From: Brachionus manjavacas
Taxonomy: Eukaryota > Rotifera > Eurotatoria > Ploima > Brachionidae
DNA: 64,000 bases
Direction: 5' to 3'
Assembly (NCBI GenBank): GCA_019054805.1
Contig: JAHQIY010000004.1
Coordinates: 1,178,001 to 1,242,000, forward strand
Position numbers and translations under genes: made by a program. The notes beneath the pieces were generated by a model. That model ran no database searches and was not told the DNA's origin. It worked only from the letters and a program-made list of their open reading frames with translations. This document shows positions 43,505 through 54,348 of this stretch, piece after piece; position 1 is the first letter of the stretch; each line of letters starts with the position of its first letter.

Positions 43505-43860
43505 TGGCGTAATTGTTTTTTCAAATTCTCTAATAGCTGTAACGGGATCACAATCGGATAAGACCATTTTTTTTCTTACAAAAACTTTTAGCTAATTCCA
43601 TAATAATTCAAGTGGGTTAATATCTGGTGTTTTCGGAGGTGACTTTATCTTTTTAATACTAGATTATTTATTTATATGATGAATTTTAGTAAAAAAAGTA
43701 CCCAATTTGTGTTGTTTATTTTTAAAAAGGATGAACATAACAATGAGTTATGTTTTTGGTCATTGTCCTGGTGTAAATTGTACTCATTATCAAACTTTTT
43801 TACACCAAAAGGCATCAAATAATGACCGAGAATTTCACTATATAACTCTGAATTCATACT
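43505..43860 (-). pseudogene. Tc1/mariner transposase, C-terminal half
   Basis: DDE core motifs HQDND and NPLE with about the usual spacing between them, within a frame-changed remnant. It would cut at TA sites; dead. Very close to the remnant at 52450-52780. Confidence 0.8.
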
Positions 43861-43945
43861 TCAGCAAACTTTCTTATAAAATGAAACATTAGTAAATTGT
43901 GAGAAATACTAATGTTTCATTTTATAAGAAAGTTTGCTGAAGTAT
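43856..43945. repeat. Perfect 39-bp inverted duplication with 12-nt loop
   Basis: 43856-43894 is the exact inverse of 43907-43945 (starts ATACTTCAGCAAACTTTC). One arm overlaps the transposase coding remnant, so this is an added inverse copy, not a TIR. Confidence 0.9.
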
Positions 43946-44442
43946 ATTCCGAATAACTCAAATTTCAATGATTCATGGAAAAAAGCCGCAGATAGTCTGA
44001 AAACAGTTAAAAATAAAAAAACAAAATAAACAGTTAACTTTTGTAAATATTTTACATAAAAAATTAAACGAAAAATTAAATTAAACTATTCAAAATTTAC
44101 TATTTTTCCGGATTTTCGTTTTCTTGTTTTTTGACTAAAATTTACTATATTTTATTAAAATTTACCATTTTTCCCATTTAATATTATAAAAATTTACGTA
44201 AAATTACGTAAAATTTCGTAATTTTTTTTTACAATTTTCATTTTAATTTTCTAGAAAAAGAGAAAAATTCCTAAAAATCGCCATTTTTTCAGTTTTTTTC
44301 GGCCCTTTTTATATTTGCTAAAATTTTCGTAAAATTACGTAATTTTACGTAATTTTTTTGAAATTTACTTTTTTTTACTTTGGTAATTTCACGTAAATTT
44401 ACGTAAAATTACGTAAAAATAGTTTATCGTAGCAGAACTGTA

Positions 44443-45149
44443 TTTAAAAAAAAAACTATATTTTCCATGTGGTAGCAAAGTAGGGTAGGTGGTGGGAAAC
44501 CGGTTCAAAATTAAATAACTGAATAAAAAAAAAAATTTAATTCAGATGATATAGAAAAATATTTATCAACCTATTTTTAAAATCGATTTTTAATCATTTT
44601 AGTTTGACCATTAACTTCAATTGTCCTTTAGCAATTGAATCTAATAAAAATTAATTTAAGTTAACAATTTAAAAATATTTTACTCAGTTGGATTTTGGTT
44701 TTGGTTTTCAATAAAATATTATCAAAGTTAAGAATTAATTTTATCATTTCTTAACTTTTTTAAGCTGTGTTATTTTCTTTTTGACATGTTAATTCTTTTA
44801 AAAGTTTTAATTTTTGATTTAAAAAAACAGCAACTGAACCAGATAATTTCGATGTCGAAACTCACTTTCGACATTATGTTTTTAGTTTCGAAACTAAAAA
44901 TTCAATTTTCACTTTCAAATAGCTATTTTATTTTATGTGTTTGAATTATCTTTTCAAAAGCCAAATTAATTGTCCCTTTAGAATAGCACTTGTAAAATTT
45001 AAGCTTTTTTATTTAAATGAAAATTTGAAAAATTGTGTATATTATGACTAAAAAAAAATTATAAATTAATAGTAAAAAAAAATAAATTTTTTTTTTTTTT
45101 TTTCTTTTTTTTTCTTATTAACATAATCTTTTAAACATATTTTAAAACC
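44443..45149. other. AT-rich spacer
   Basis: No gene. Poly-T/A low complexity at 45060-45115. Confidence 0.5.
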
Positions 45150-45345
45150 AGACAGCTACCATATCAAGGCTACATATAGCATTGCTCCGCAGTTAGTCTG
45201 CTGTAGCTTTTATTATTATTATTATTACTTAACTTTATTTTTTAAATTGTTAATAAACTGATCGTAGGCTATTATAGCAGGACGTCTACTGTCGTCACTG
45301 CTTGAGGAACAATAGCATTAAATACTACTACTACTACTAAAAATA
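45150..45345 (+). repeat. Two LINE 3' tails back to back
   Basis: 45150-45226 ends AGTCTGCTGTAGCTTTTATT then (ATT)n, the same end as the LINE at 39.6 kb. 45262-45345 is a second patch ending in ATACTACTACTACTACT, like the (ACT)n tail at 32.37 kb. Confidence 0.6.
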
Positions 45346-45363
45346 AACTCTTTTGAATTGAAA

Positions 45364-46620
45364 AAAATGTCGTCAAATCAAATAAATCAACCGAATAAAA
45401 AAAATACTAAACGAAGTTAGGTATTGGACCATTTTCAAAACAAACTAAATGATGCAACCAAAACAAATTGTAAACATTGTAATGCCCAGTTAGCTTTTTG
45501 TAGCAACACAAATGGCATGATAACTCATCTAAATAGTGTACATTAGTTATTTAAACACGATAAATTTGCCATCAGGATTTCTTTCAGAAACTGATTCAGA
45601 TTATGAAGACGATGGAGAAGTTGAAGCTGTTCCGTGTGATCTGTCAAAAAAAAGAGAAAATAGAGAAAAGTGTTGTTCAATTTTTAATAAAGACTAGTCA
45701 ACCACTTTCGTTGGTGGAATCTAGCGTTTTTAAAACAATGATTTATGATTTAAATACATAATACACCTTTCCATGTAGGAAAACATTAAGAAACAAAATA
45801 ATTCCACAAGCGGTAAGTCATAAATTATACGATTGATATAAAATTTGCATAATAATGGAGGGCTCCTAGGACAAGTTGTAATTTATCTGAAAATTTATAT
45901 GAATTATTTTTTTTTATTTAAATGTTGCAAACTTTAACCAAACAGCTTGAAAATAGCACTAATTTGTAGCTGAGATTCATAGCTATAAGAAAACTTTTTT
46001 TTATTTGTCAATTTAAAATCAAGAGGAAAAAATTATCTTTTTAAAAAAAAAAAAAAACTAACTGAATTCGCCAAAAAGAGAGCGCTCGATCTCTAAACGA
46101 ATTACCGACGAAAGTTGGTTATTTTTAATTGTAAATAATAAATTAATAATTCTTATTTAATTGATTAGGTTGATGAATTAAAAACAAATATAAAAGAGTT
46201 ATTAAATAACTTGCGAACCAAAGTATCGATTACCTGTGATAATCGGTCTTCAAACAGTCAAAGTAATTATCTTGGAGTTACGTGTCATTATGTCGATACA
46301 AATTGAATTGTAAGAAAGAACTTAATTTCATTAAAATATTTGGACGAATCAAGGGCATCCGATTATTTTTTTGACAGTCTAAATTTGGTCATTAATGACT
46401 GGAATATTCTAAACAAAATTTTCTCTTTTAAAACTGACTCTGGTTCTAATATATTTGGCTCTATAAATAAGTTGGATGAATCGGTTTTAAAAAATCCTTG
46501 TGCTGTTCACCGGTTTAATTTATGTGTTAATGATATTTTGAAATGAAACAAAAATAAAAACAGGAGTTATTGATGGTGTGGAAAAGTTTTATGTAAAATC
46601 ATTTACCGATGATGGTAAGC
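45364..46620 (+). pseudogene. hAT transposase, BED finger plus start of catalytic domain, one intron
   Basis: Exon 1 (45364-45812): BED finger VLDHFQNKLNDATKTNCKHC, FCSNTNGMITHLNSVH, acidic linker SDYEDDGEVEAV, then VVQFLIKTSQPLSLVESSVF and TFPCRKTLRNKIIPQA. Intron 45813-46168 (GTAAGT...TTAG) keeps frame. Exon 2 (46169-46620): VDELKTNIKELLNNLRTKVS, ITCDNRSS with LGVTCHYVDTN (hAT catalytic block), SLNLVINDWNILNKI and CAVHRFNLCVNDIL. Several stops and one frame change break exon 1. The C-terminal dimerisation (hATC) region is absent; a GTAAGC donor after VKSFTDDG suggests further lost exons. Confidence 0.8.
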
Positions 46621-46969
46621 TGAGACAAAATCTTTGTTTTTTTTGAATAATACAATTTCAATGTGGTGAAACATTATTTTATTCTTCAAAATTTTAAATA
46701 TTAAAGTTGATTATTGATTTGATTATTGATAAAATTAATTATTTTTTTGGAAGTTAAGTTAATGTTAAGTTATAATTACCATAAAGAAAAATCTCTATTA
46801 TTTTATTAATATAAACGTTCATTAACTTGACTACCAAAAAAAATTTAAAGAGACTATTGATAGTTTTTTATTCAATTATTAAAGAATAATAAAAAGAACA
46901 TATATTTAATTGTCTTTGATTATTTTTTTAAGCCTTTCTGGTTCGATTTGTAAAAGAATAAAGGAGACT
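46621..46969. other. AT-rich spacer after the hAT remnant
   Basis: No coding signal seen. Confidence 0.5.
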
Positions 46970-47529
46970 TATAAACCTGAATATCAGTGATATTGAAATT
47001 TTAATTTCACTAATCTTAATATCAATTAATAAATTTAACTTTTTCGATATTAAAATTCAATAAAAGCATTATAATTTGAATATCAAAATAAAAATTAACC
47101 AATTGAGTATTTATTTGAATGCATCACTTAAAACAGGAAAGTCTTGTAGGTACGAAGAAATTCACGTTTTCTTTTGAGTTCATATGTAACTCTTAAACAA
47201 TCATTTTGATACTTATTGATTAATTTAAGTAATCTAAAAACCGAGCAACGCAAATGTCAATAAAATTTCTTGTCAAAATTTGAAAAAAGAAGTTAAAAAG
47301 CTCCAATTTTTAAGCAACTAAGATATTGAAAAAGCTATTCATGTAAATGAAATTTTTTAATAAAATTACTCCAAATAAAAGTTAAAAAAACAAGCGTTTC
47401 TAATCAATAAATTAATTCACAAATTGATTTTCAATTATCAATTTGATATTGAAAATATCAGCTAATTAACTCATTAATATATAGATTAGTGATACTGAAA
47501 TTTCAATATCGTTCATATTCGGGTTTATA
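46970..47529. mobile_element. 560-bp MITE with roughly 45-bp TIRs
   Basis: The left end TATAAACCTGAATATCAGTG ATATTGAAATTTT and the inverse of the right end (TATAAACCCGAATATGAACG ATATTGAAATTTC...CACTAATCT) agree over about 45 bp with a few differences. The interior is AT-rich with many GATATT/AATATC strings. No ORF. Confidence 0.7.
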
Positions 47530-48653
47530 GTAACCGAAAAAAGGTAATTTTGGCAGGCAATTTAAAGAAGATGGTCAAGATAAAATTAAATCCGACTTAT
47601 GATACTTTATGAAAGAGTTCAGATCCTAAGGAAATGCCCACATGAGAGTACGGGGGTACTTCGCTCTAATCCTGTTCCTTAGTATGGACAGACTCAAATT
47701 TAGGAAATTCCCCTGGAATAAGGAAGTCAGGTTTGCCGTCGCCTAGGTGCCAACCACCATCAATCCGGCAGACGCGCCTCCCAGGCACATATCACCATCA
47801 ATGCTCTTACGCATTGAAACTTTACTAAGCGTCTATAAATAGGGGCTGTTTCTTGGTTTTCGAAGCTTTCGGAAACTTACTTTTAGATTTTAATAGAACC
47901 AGCTGACACACGGCATTCCATTGGTCAGTCACTATTTTTACGATGATGCAATCAGTCAGCTTCATGATGATGACATTAATGACTTTACTCATAGAAGCCT
48001 CCAACGAGGTCATTAGACAGCTGAAAAAATTAGCCAATAAAATCATTGAATTAAGAGAGTATTTTCGGCATAAATTTAATTTTTCCTTCAAAGTTAATTA
48101 AATGAATTTGAAAAAAAATTTATTAAAATATAAAAATTTTAATTTTTGTGAAAATTCAAACAAATTTACAATAAATGCAGCTTTTTATTGTTGGTGAAAT
48201 AACTTTGAACTTTTTCATCTGTGAATGAATTCGAATGAAAGAATGATTGATAAGTCTCAAAAAAGCTACAAAATCCAAAGCTACAAATATTAGCAATTCG
48301 AACGAAAACGACGTTGATGTCCTGAAAATGAATCCTTTTTAAATTTTGTGCGGCTGTTAAATTCTGAACATAAAGTTATTTTTGAAACCTTTGAGGTTAT
48401 TTAGATCATTATTTGATCATCTCTTCATAACAAATTTACATCGAATTACTCAATGAAAAGAGATCAGATCCAAGAATCAAAATCATTTCATAATAATTAC
48501 TGAAAACATGAATTTTGTTGCTTTTTAAAAAAAAATCAATCTTCTCTTTTAACAAATTCATTCAAAGGTGAACTAATTTAAAGTTTTCTCACCAAAAATA
48601 AAAACAAAACTAAAGAAATGAAAAGAAAAAAAAATTAATTTCTAAGCGATTTT
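47530..48653. other. Spacer with a GC-richer patch and TATA-like string
   Basis: 47630-47830 is GC-richer, ending GCATTGAAACTTTACTAAGC GTCTATAAATA then GGGGCTG...TTTTCGAAGCTTTCGG. A similar run (GCAATGAACGTCTATAAATAAACGCTG...GCAGCTTTCGAAC) is at 25010-25065, upstream of the LINE there, so this may be a LINE 5' end. A frame at 47930-48100 (LIEASNEVIRQLKKLANKII) follows it; unrecognised. Confidence 0.4.
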
Positions 48654-49258
48654 TCAGAAAACGATTTTTGAACTTAACACAGTGATCGCTCTATCAGTCA
48701 CACAGACTTTATTAAACGATTTCGGATGTCGGTAGAATGGTCGTTTTCTACGGACTTCAAAGACCTTTTGAGCAAAATGGGCACCGTGAATATTAAATCG
48801 CCCAACATGTGGCCGATCACCATTAAATAAATTATTTGAAACATTCTTTTTAAAAATTTTAATTACAAAAAAATATAATAAAAATATAAAAATTTCAAAC
48901 CTGCTTAATTCTTGGTGACTTTTTACTTTTTTCATTCGATTCCGAGTCACTGGTTGAAGTAAGACTTTCAAGTTTTCGTTTTGAAAACTTTGAATATCTT
49001 TTAGAGTCAGCAAATGTTACTCTTTTCTTAAAAGTAATCAGTAATTTATTTAAATTAAAAAAAAATTGAAGCTAAAACCTTGCTGGTGTTTGACACATGA
49101 TTGTTGTGTATCTAAATTGAATTTTAAATTTTTTAATCATTTGCTTTTAAAATCTATTAGATGATTTTACCTTTCTCCTCGATCATTTTGTTAACTAGCT
49201 TAGTGTATTCTGCAATTCTATTTTCAAAGTTAAAAATTTTTTTTTTCTTCTGATTCAT
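48654..49258 (-). CDS. Small three-exon gene, about 125 residues, unknown function, KVTF motif
   Basis: Exon 1 49258-49171: MNQKKKKIFNFENRIAEYTK LVNKMIEEK. Donor G|GTAAAA. Exon 2 49019-48901: VTFADSKRYSKFSKRKLESL TSTSDSESNEKSKKSPRIKQ; donor CAG|GTTTGA. Exon 3 48845-48654: NVSNNLFNGDRPHVGRFNIH GAHFAQKVFEVRRKRPFYRH PKSFNKVCVTDRAITVLSSK IVF stop. Phases agree (1, then 0). The protein is very basic with a Ser-rich middle. KVTF at the exon 1/2 junction fits the RVxF docking motif for protein phosphatase 1. No transposon features around it. More 5' exons may exist. Family not recognised; a longer continuous frame through exon 2 in another phase is a by-product. Confidence 0.5.
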
Positions 49259-50626
49259 TGATTTTCCGAAAATTTTCTGAATTCTTGGGATTAAGGGGAC
49301 AGTTTGCACCACTTTTAATGATAATTTTTTCTCTCTTTAAAATAAAAATTTATAATTTATCTTGCAAAAATTTTTTTTTTTATTCCAACAATAGAGTTCA
49401 CAATCCCGCCGCAAATTTTATATGATATTTTACGTTTCTTTTTCAACTTTATTTAATCTTAAGTTAAATCTTTTTGCTTCTTCTGAAAACTTTAAATATT
49501 TTTGACTAAGCCACAAGCTAAAAATTAGAAATTTTTAAGATATTTAACAAACTCTAGGGAAATATATATTACTTCATTTCCTTTTAATCTCCCAATTTCA
49601 ATGTTAACATCATTTTTATTTCACTTGTTTTCTAATTTTAAGTCGTCTTTGATTAAAAGCAATTTTTGCTTTTCTTTTGAGTTTTGCTAGTTTCGTCTCA
49701 TAATTCATTCTTTTTTACCATTCGAAAAAATCTAAAACTGTTCATTTACCCATTCAATCAAAGTTCAATCCACTTTAAAGAGACCAAAGGTCAAAACCCA
49801 AAAATGGATAATTGAGCCCATTTATTAATAATAAAAAAGCTTATTAAAAAATTTATCAAAAAATTAGTTTTTTGAAATTATTAATATCTAAATTAGAAAA
49901 AACTAAAGAATTTTAAAGCTCGCCAAGTTGAATATTCAAAAGTTTTCAAACATAGATTATTCTTAAGTCTTTATATATTCTTTAGCCTAGAGAGGTAAAG
50001 AAATTACCTGAATTTTTTCTTTTGGTCTTAAAGAATAAAATATTTGAAGAAAAAAAACTAAAACAGAATTTAATTTTCAGCCATTCTTCCACGTTTCCTT
50101 TTTTAAATTTTTTTTAATTTTATTTTACTTTGTTTTGAATATGGTTGGAACGGGTGACCCCCAATAGAACAATTTTACGCAAAAATACGTAAATTTACAT
50201 AAAACAAGAAATGAAAAAAATGGTAAATTAACTAAATTTTACGTAAATAGAAGTAAAATCACCAATTTTTACGTAAAAAATTAAATTAAAAAAAAATTCA
50301 GAAGTGAAAATCGTAATATTTAACAAAATTTTTAACTCCAGCTCAATTGACTCCTCAAATCTACTTTTTCAAAAAAAGGTTTTAAGCAGCCACGTCCTTC
50401 TAAATCTGACTTTAAATTGCTTCAAAGTCATCATCTAAAATGTTTAAAAAACTAAAATTGAAAATCTTTAAAAATATAATAATTTAATGAAAATTTCAAC
50501 CCTTTTTATTTAGATATTTTTGATTGAAAAAACGAAAAATAATATTAATTTAGGTATTTATTGAAAATATTTTTGTTTTAATTTTCTTATTTTAATTCTT
50601 ACTTATAACTAATCTAATTTAATTCA
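49259..50626. other. AT-rich region, no gene
   Basis: 50165-50290 carries ACGTAAATTTAC and AATTTTTACGTAAAAAATT strings typical of the Tc1/mariner arms at 43.1-44.4 kb, probably a decayed arm. Nothing else recognised. Confidence 0.5.
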
Positions 50627-50922
50627 GTTCAAACCCACATGAATTTATTGATTCGGCTATCCTATGTCCAACAAACGAAGAATTGGATTCGATAAACGAA
50701 AAAGCAACATCTTTTTTACCTGGTGAGATTATGGAGTATTTGTCTCAAGACTCGGTAGTCGTTGACTCCGATACAGCACAATATCCGACCGAATTTCTAA
50801 ATAGTATCAATCCACCAGGCATTCTTCCCTTCAAATTGTCTATTAAAGTTGGTCAAACAATTATTCTTCTTCGAAACATAGCGGTAAATATGGGACTATG
50901 TAACGGAACTAGATTACTATAA
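50627..50922 (+). pseudogene. PIF1-like helicase fragment, Helitron type
   Basis: The frame reads AILCPTNEELDSINEKATSF, LPGEIMEYLSQDSVV, YPTEFLNSINPPGILPFKLS, IKVGQTIILLRNIAVNMGLC NGTRLL then stop. The blocks AILtPTN..v..iN, YptEFLNsl.p.GlP.h.L.LK.G..imLLRNl....GLCNGTRL are the C-terminal helicase motifs of Helitron RepHel proteins and PIF1 relatives. Rep and the Walker A part are absent, so this is a fragment of a rolling-circle transposon. Confidence 0.85.
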
Positions 50923-51015
50923 AATTACCGAAAGGCACAAAATACACAAGGAATCCAGTTTTTTATGATGTTTTTAATAATGTTAAAATGTAACTTTTTT
51001 ATTTTTATTAAGAAA

Positions 51016-51876
51016 GAATATTAAAGTGTCATTTATTTTGATTAAACGTCAATTATAAAAAAATAAAATTGTCATTTATTTATATTATTTTGTCAACAAA
51101 AAAATAGTCAATTAAATGTATGAATCGTAAATTAAAAGTATTAGTTGTCATTTAAGTAATAAGGTATTACATAAAAAAATTTAATGTCAATAAAAAAAAC
51201 ATTGAAATCAAAAAAAAAGTAAGAAAATATTTTCAATTATTTCATAACTAAAGAATTTGACTGCTTTTTTGGACGTCCTACTCCTCTTAATTTTCCTAAT
51301 GGAATGTCGCAAGCTTCAGCTGGAAAGGACTCGAATAATCCTTGGCTATATGCAACACCAATTAAATGCTTGCACATACAATGTTTGTGCCAAGACGGAC
51401 AAGTGCATGTGCTTAATTTCCAATCATTTTCATTTAGACTTATTACTCTTAACTCCTGGAATGATTCTACAAATTCAGAAAAGGTTTTCCATTGGCATTC
51501 CTTAATTGATTTAAGAAAATCAACGCATAGTTGTCTGTTCATTGTTCTAACAACTGGAATATTTGGCAATTGAATTTCAGCTTGATGGAGTTCCCTTAAT
51601 GGTTCATTTTCTGAGAGACTCTGACTTTCAGGTATACTTTCATTTTTTTAGCTTATTTACTCTATTTTGATTCTTTTTTTTTTTTATCTAATTTTATTAA
51701 CTTTAATCTTATTTTTATTTTTTTATTTTATTTTTAATTTATTCTGAAGGAGCTTTAGCTCGGTACAGAAAACAAATAAATAAAATAAAATTAAAATAAT
51801 GAATGACAATTAATACATTTAATTAACATTATTTTAAATGACGTTTAATCAAAATAAATGACGATTTAATATGCGG
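51016..51876 (-). mobile_element. TIR-bounded MULE derivative carrying one transposase exon
   Basis: The left arm TATTAAAGTGTCATTTATTT TGATTAAACGTCA and the inverse of the right arm (TATTAAATCGTCATTTATTT TGATTAAACGTCA) match over more than 30 bp; the arms repeat GTCATTTA/TAAATGAC. Between them is a single minus-strand coding piece (51643-51237). A retroposon-like hairpin tail (GGAGCTTTAGCTCGGTAC) sits inside near 51750. Confidence 0.65.
51237..51643 (-). pseudogene. MULE transposase C-terminus: SWIM zinc finger and AT-hook
   Basis: Open from about 51643: SIPESQSLSENEPLRELHQA, TMNRQLCVDFLKSIKECQWK, then SWIM finger STCTCPSWHKHCMCKHLIGV and AT-hook-like KLRGVGRPKKQSNS, stop. The CxCx(n)CxH residues are complete. 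No catalytic domain is attached. Alternatively a domesticated SWIM protein exon; I favour a transposon remnant because of the flanking TIRs. Confidence 0.75.
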
Positions 51877-52052
51877 TCTTCAATTAATTAATTAATAAAT
51901 ATGTGTAAAATTTTTAGTAATATTCAGAGTTTAGAAGCAAGAAAAAATTAGAATGTCATTTACTTAAATAGCTTGTAGTTAAATTTTTCAAATAACTTTT
52001 AAATCAATAACTCTATTCTATTTTTTAATTTTTTTTTTCTATATTTTTAATA
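51877..52052. other. AT-rich spacer
   Basis: No feature. Confidence 0.4.
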
Positions 52053-52890
52053 TACAGTACTGCTATGATTAACTGTTTTTACGTAATTTTACTGGAAATT
52101 ACGTAAATTTTTGTGGCTTATTATTGACTTTATTTTTTTTTTAGATTTTTTGAATATAATATTATTTTAAACTTATATATAAAAATACTTACGGTTTCAA
52201 TAGCTTCGATTTCACTTGAACTACTATAAGTTCTTTCGGCTTTTCTTTTGGTTCCTGATGAAAAGAAAGAACTGTCAGTTTCACCCCCAGTAATGATTTT
52301 TTAATGGCTTCATTTTCGCTGTAAGAAACACAAAAGAAGAAAAGCTTTTACTTAGGAATTTTTAAGATTTTTAAAAGCAACATGGATGCAATACTTTAAC
52401 GGGGGATATTATCTGATTATTTATTACCATTTGGGGCTTCAAACTAAGATTTAGACTTTAAACTTCACCAGGACAACGACCCAAAGCATCGTTCTTTATT
52501 GTGCACTACTTTTTTAAATTTTAACAATTTTGTTTGGGTAAATTGCTTTTAAGTAATTATACTTTGTCGATAGTATTTGACCAATTTTTTTTAAACAAAG
52601 ATTAAATCTCCCCCAAAGTCTCCCGATTTAAATCCCATTGAACTTATGTGCAACGAGTTAAAACAGAATGTTAGGAAGAGAATGATTTTATCGTAAGTAG
52701 ATGCCGAAATGGCGGTCAAAGATTTCCAAAAATCTTTAACCAAAGAAAAATGCCAAAATTATAAAAATCATTTAAAAAAAGTTTTTATTAATTTTTTATT
52801 TTCAATTTAATCTTCAATTTAATCAAAAAAATTTTAATAAAAATTAAGGTAATTAAAGAGGTTAAAGAAAGTAATGGAGACTGGTCGAAT
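52053..52890 (+). mobile_element. Tc1/mariner remnant: left TIR and transposase C-terminus
   Basis: The left end TACAGTACTGCTATGATTAA CTGTTTTTACGTAATTTTAC is homologous to the 43103 end. 52450-52775 encodes KLHQDNDPKHRSLLCTTFLN then, in another frame, KIKSPPKSPDLNPIELMCNE LKQNVRKRMIL. The flank GGTAATTAAA...GACTGGTCGAATCATTG matches the reverse of 43365-43435. No right TIR was found. The N-terminal half is replaced by an unrelated exon-like block at 52188-52326. Confidence 0.8.
52188..52326 (-). other. Exon-like block with clean splice sites
   Basis: On the minus strand, TTTCTTACAG before 52326 and ACC|GTAAGT after 52188. One frame is open throughout (ENEAIKKSLLGVKLTVLSFH); a second gives GETDSSFFSSGTKRKAERTY SSSSEIEAIET. 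The second resembles exon 2 of the small gene at 48.65-49.26 kb (KRKLE..TSTSDSES), so this could be an upstream or duplicated exon of that gene. Confidence 0.35.
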
Positions 52891-53245
52891 CATTGAATTA
52901 TATTGGGATGTGTATAATTGAGAATTTTTTTTTCCTTTTTTGTTTATTGTTTGTAATTACCTTTTTTAAAATTTGTACAAAATGTACTTTTTTAACCTTG
53001 AATCTTGAATAAAAATTCTTTAACTTGATATCTATGTAACTAAAAAATAAATTTAAAAAATTCAATTTTTTTATTTTTATTAAATTCAATTTTTACAATT
53101 AATTCTAATAAATATGAATTTTGAAACGATAATTTTTAATTTTTATTTCTTACTTTTAATTTTTTTTAAAAAATCGATCAAAAAAACAATTTAAAATTAT
53201 TTAAATGCATTATTGTAATTTTAGATTGTAAAATTTCTTTGATAA
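52891..53245. other. AT-rich spacer
   Basis: No gene recognised. Confidence 0.5.
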
Positions 53246-53811
53246 TTGCGTAAAACCTAGCAAACTAACCTATCCAGTTATGGTGTAAAAATAGTTGAGG
53301 TAAAAAGTTAATAAAAATTTTTTAAATTTTTTTTATTTAAAAAAAAATATATTTTTTAAAATAAACATTTTTTTTAATAAAACTCAGGGTAATATCATAA
53401 TTTTGTATTTAATTTATTGAGCTTTTAGTTTTTTAATTTCTAAAATTATACAAAATATTTGAAACAATAAAAAATAATGGAAACTAAACAAGCTTATAAA
53501 GCAATTTTCGGCATGGATTAAAATGTGAAAAAAAAATTACATAGTATAAGCTCATTAGCTTATTTATTTTATAATATTTTCGTTCTATGAGACTATATGA
53601 TTAATTAAAAAAATTAGCAGACTGAAGTAGCAATTGAAATTAAATGTTGATAATTTTAAGGTTTGTTTTTAATTTACTTCAAAAGCTTAGTCAAGGGGTT
53701 AAAGTGAAAATGAAATTGAAAAAAATTGGGCTGTAACCGATTTTCTTAGTTACTGGGCTTATGGCAATTTATTCACCAGACCCACGGGATAATTTGCAAG
53801 GATTAACGGCA
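53246..53811. mobile_element. MITE family A, diverged second copy
   Basis: The left end TTGCGTAAAACCTAGCAAAC then TAACC...GTTATGGTGTAAA and the right end CCACGGGATAATTTGCAAGG ATTAACGGCA align with both ends of 6251-6758. The C/G runs of the first copy have decayed here. No ORF. Confidence 0.65.
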
Positions 53812-54348
53812 GATCTTGCCGTTTTCTAGATTTTTTTTTTTTAAAATGGCACATTGTTAGAAGGGCATTACTATTTTTAAATTATCAAAAAATTGATAAA
53901 TCTTGATTTATCTAGAAAAGTAATATTTTTTAATTTGAAAAAAGGGAATAGCGGCGTGTAATCTTGCAAATGATTAAATTGCATCCTAAATTTTACTTTT
54001 CTATTTATCTCACATTTTGAAATTCTTTTGAATTAGCTGAATTTTTAATATTCCCGAAATTTTACTATCTCATGTAAGGAATTCCTACCAATTTCCTACT
54101 CAACATCTTAATCAAATTTATCTCTTGGAAACATTACTTACATTTCAAGACATAAAAATTTGATTTTAGTTTTTAATTGAAAGCTTTGCATTAAGGGAAT
54201 AATGACTTTATTTTTAAATTTTAAGCAAAAATTCATCAAAAAAATTAATTCAATTTTAATATTATCTGTTCTTTTGTTACATGCAATTTTGAGCATCATT
54301 AAAATCAATTACAAAAAAATAATCATAAAAACATAAGTATTTAAAAAA
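53812..54348. other. AT-rich spacer containing TRPC B 3' UTR
   Basis: The minus-strand AATAAA at 54208-54213 is the likely polyadenylation signal of TRPC B. No other feature. Confidence 0.5.

Larger units (their letters stand above)
43103..44442 (-). mobile_element. Tc1/mariner element, 1340 bp, decayed transposase
   Basis: TIRs TACAGTACTGCTACGATAAA (left) and the inverse ending TTTATCGTAGCAGAACTGTA (right), TA at both edges. Arms are filled with ACGTAAATTTACGT-type strings. Transposase remnant on the minus strand, 43860-43505: SELYSEILGHYLMPFGVKKF, HQDNDQKHNS (second catalytic Asp), then SPPKTPDINPLELLWN (third acidic position) and VRKKMVL. The N-terminal half is missing and frames change between the two blocks. 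A perfect 39-bp inverted duplication sits at 43856-43945. Confidence 0.88.

Noticed and set aside
47790-47830. Promoter at GTCTATAAATA
   Set aside because: A TATA-like string alone is not informative at this base composition; the similar string at 25024 suggests a repeat.
48654-49013. Single 119-codon frame as the gene product
   Set aside because: It reads through an intron with GT-AG ends; exon 2 makes better protein sense in a different phase that joins exon 1.
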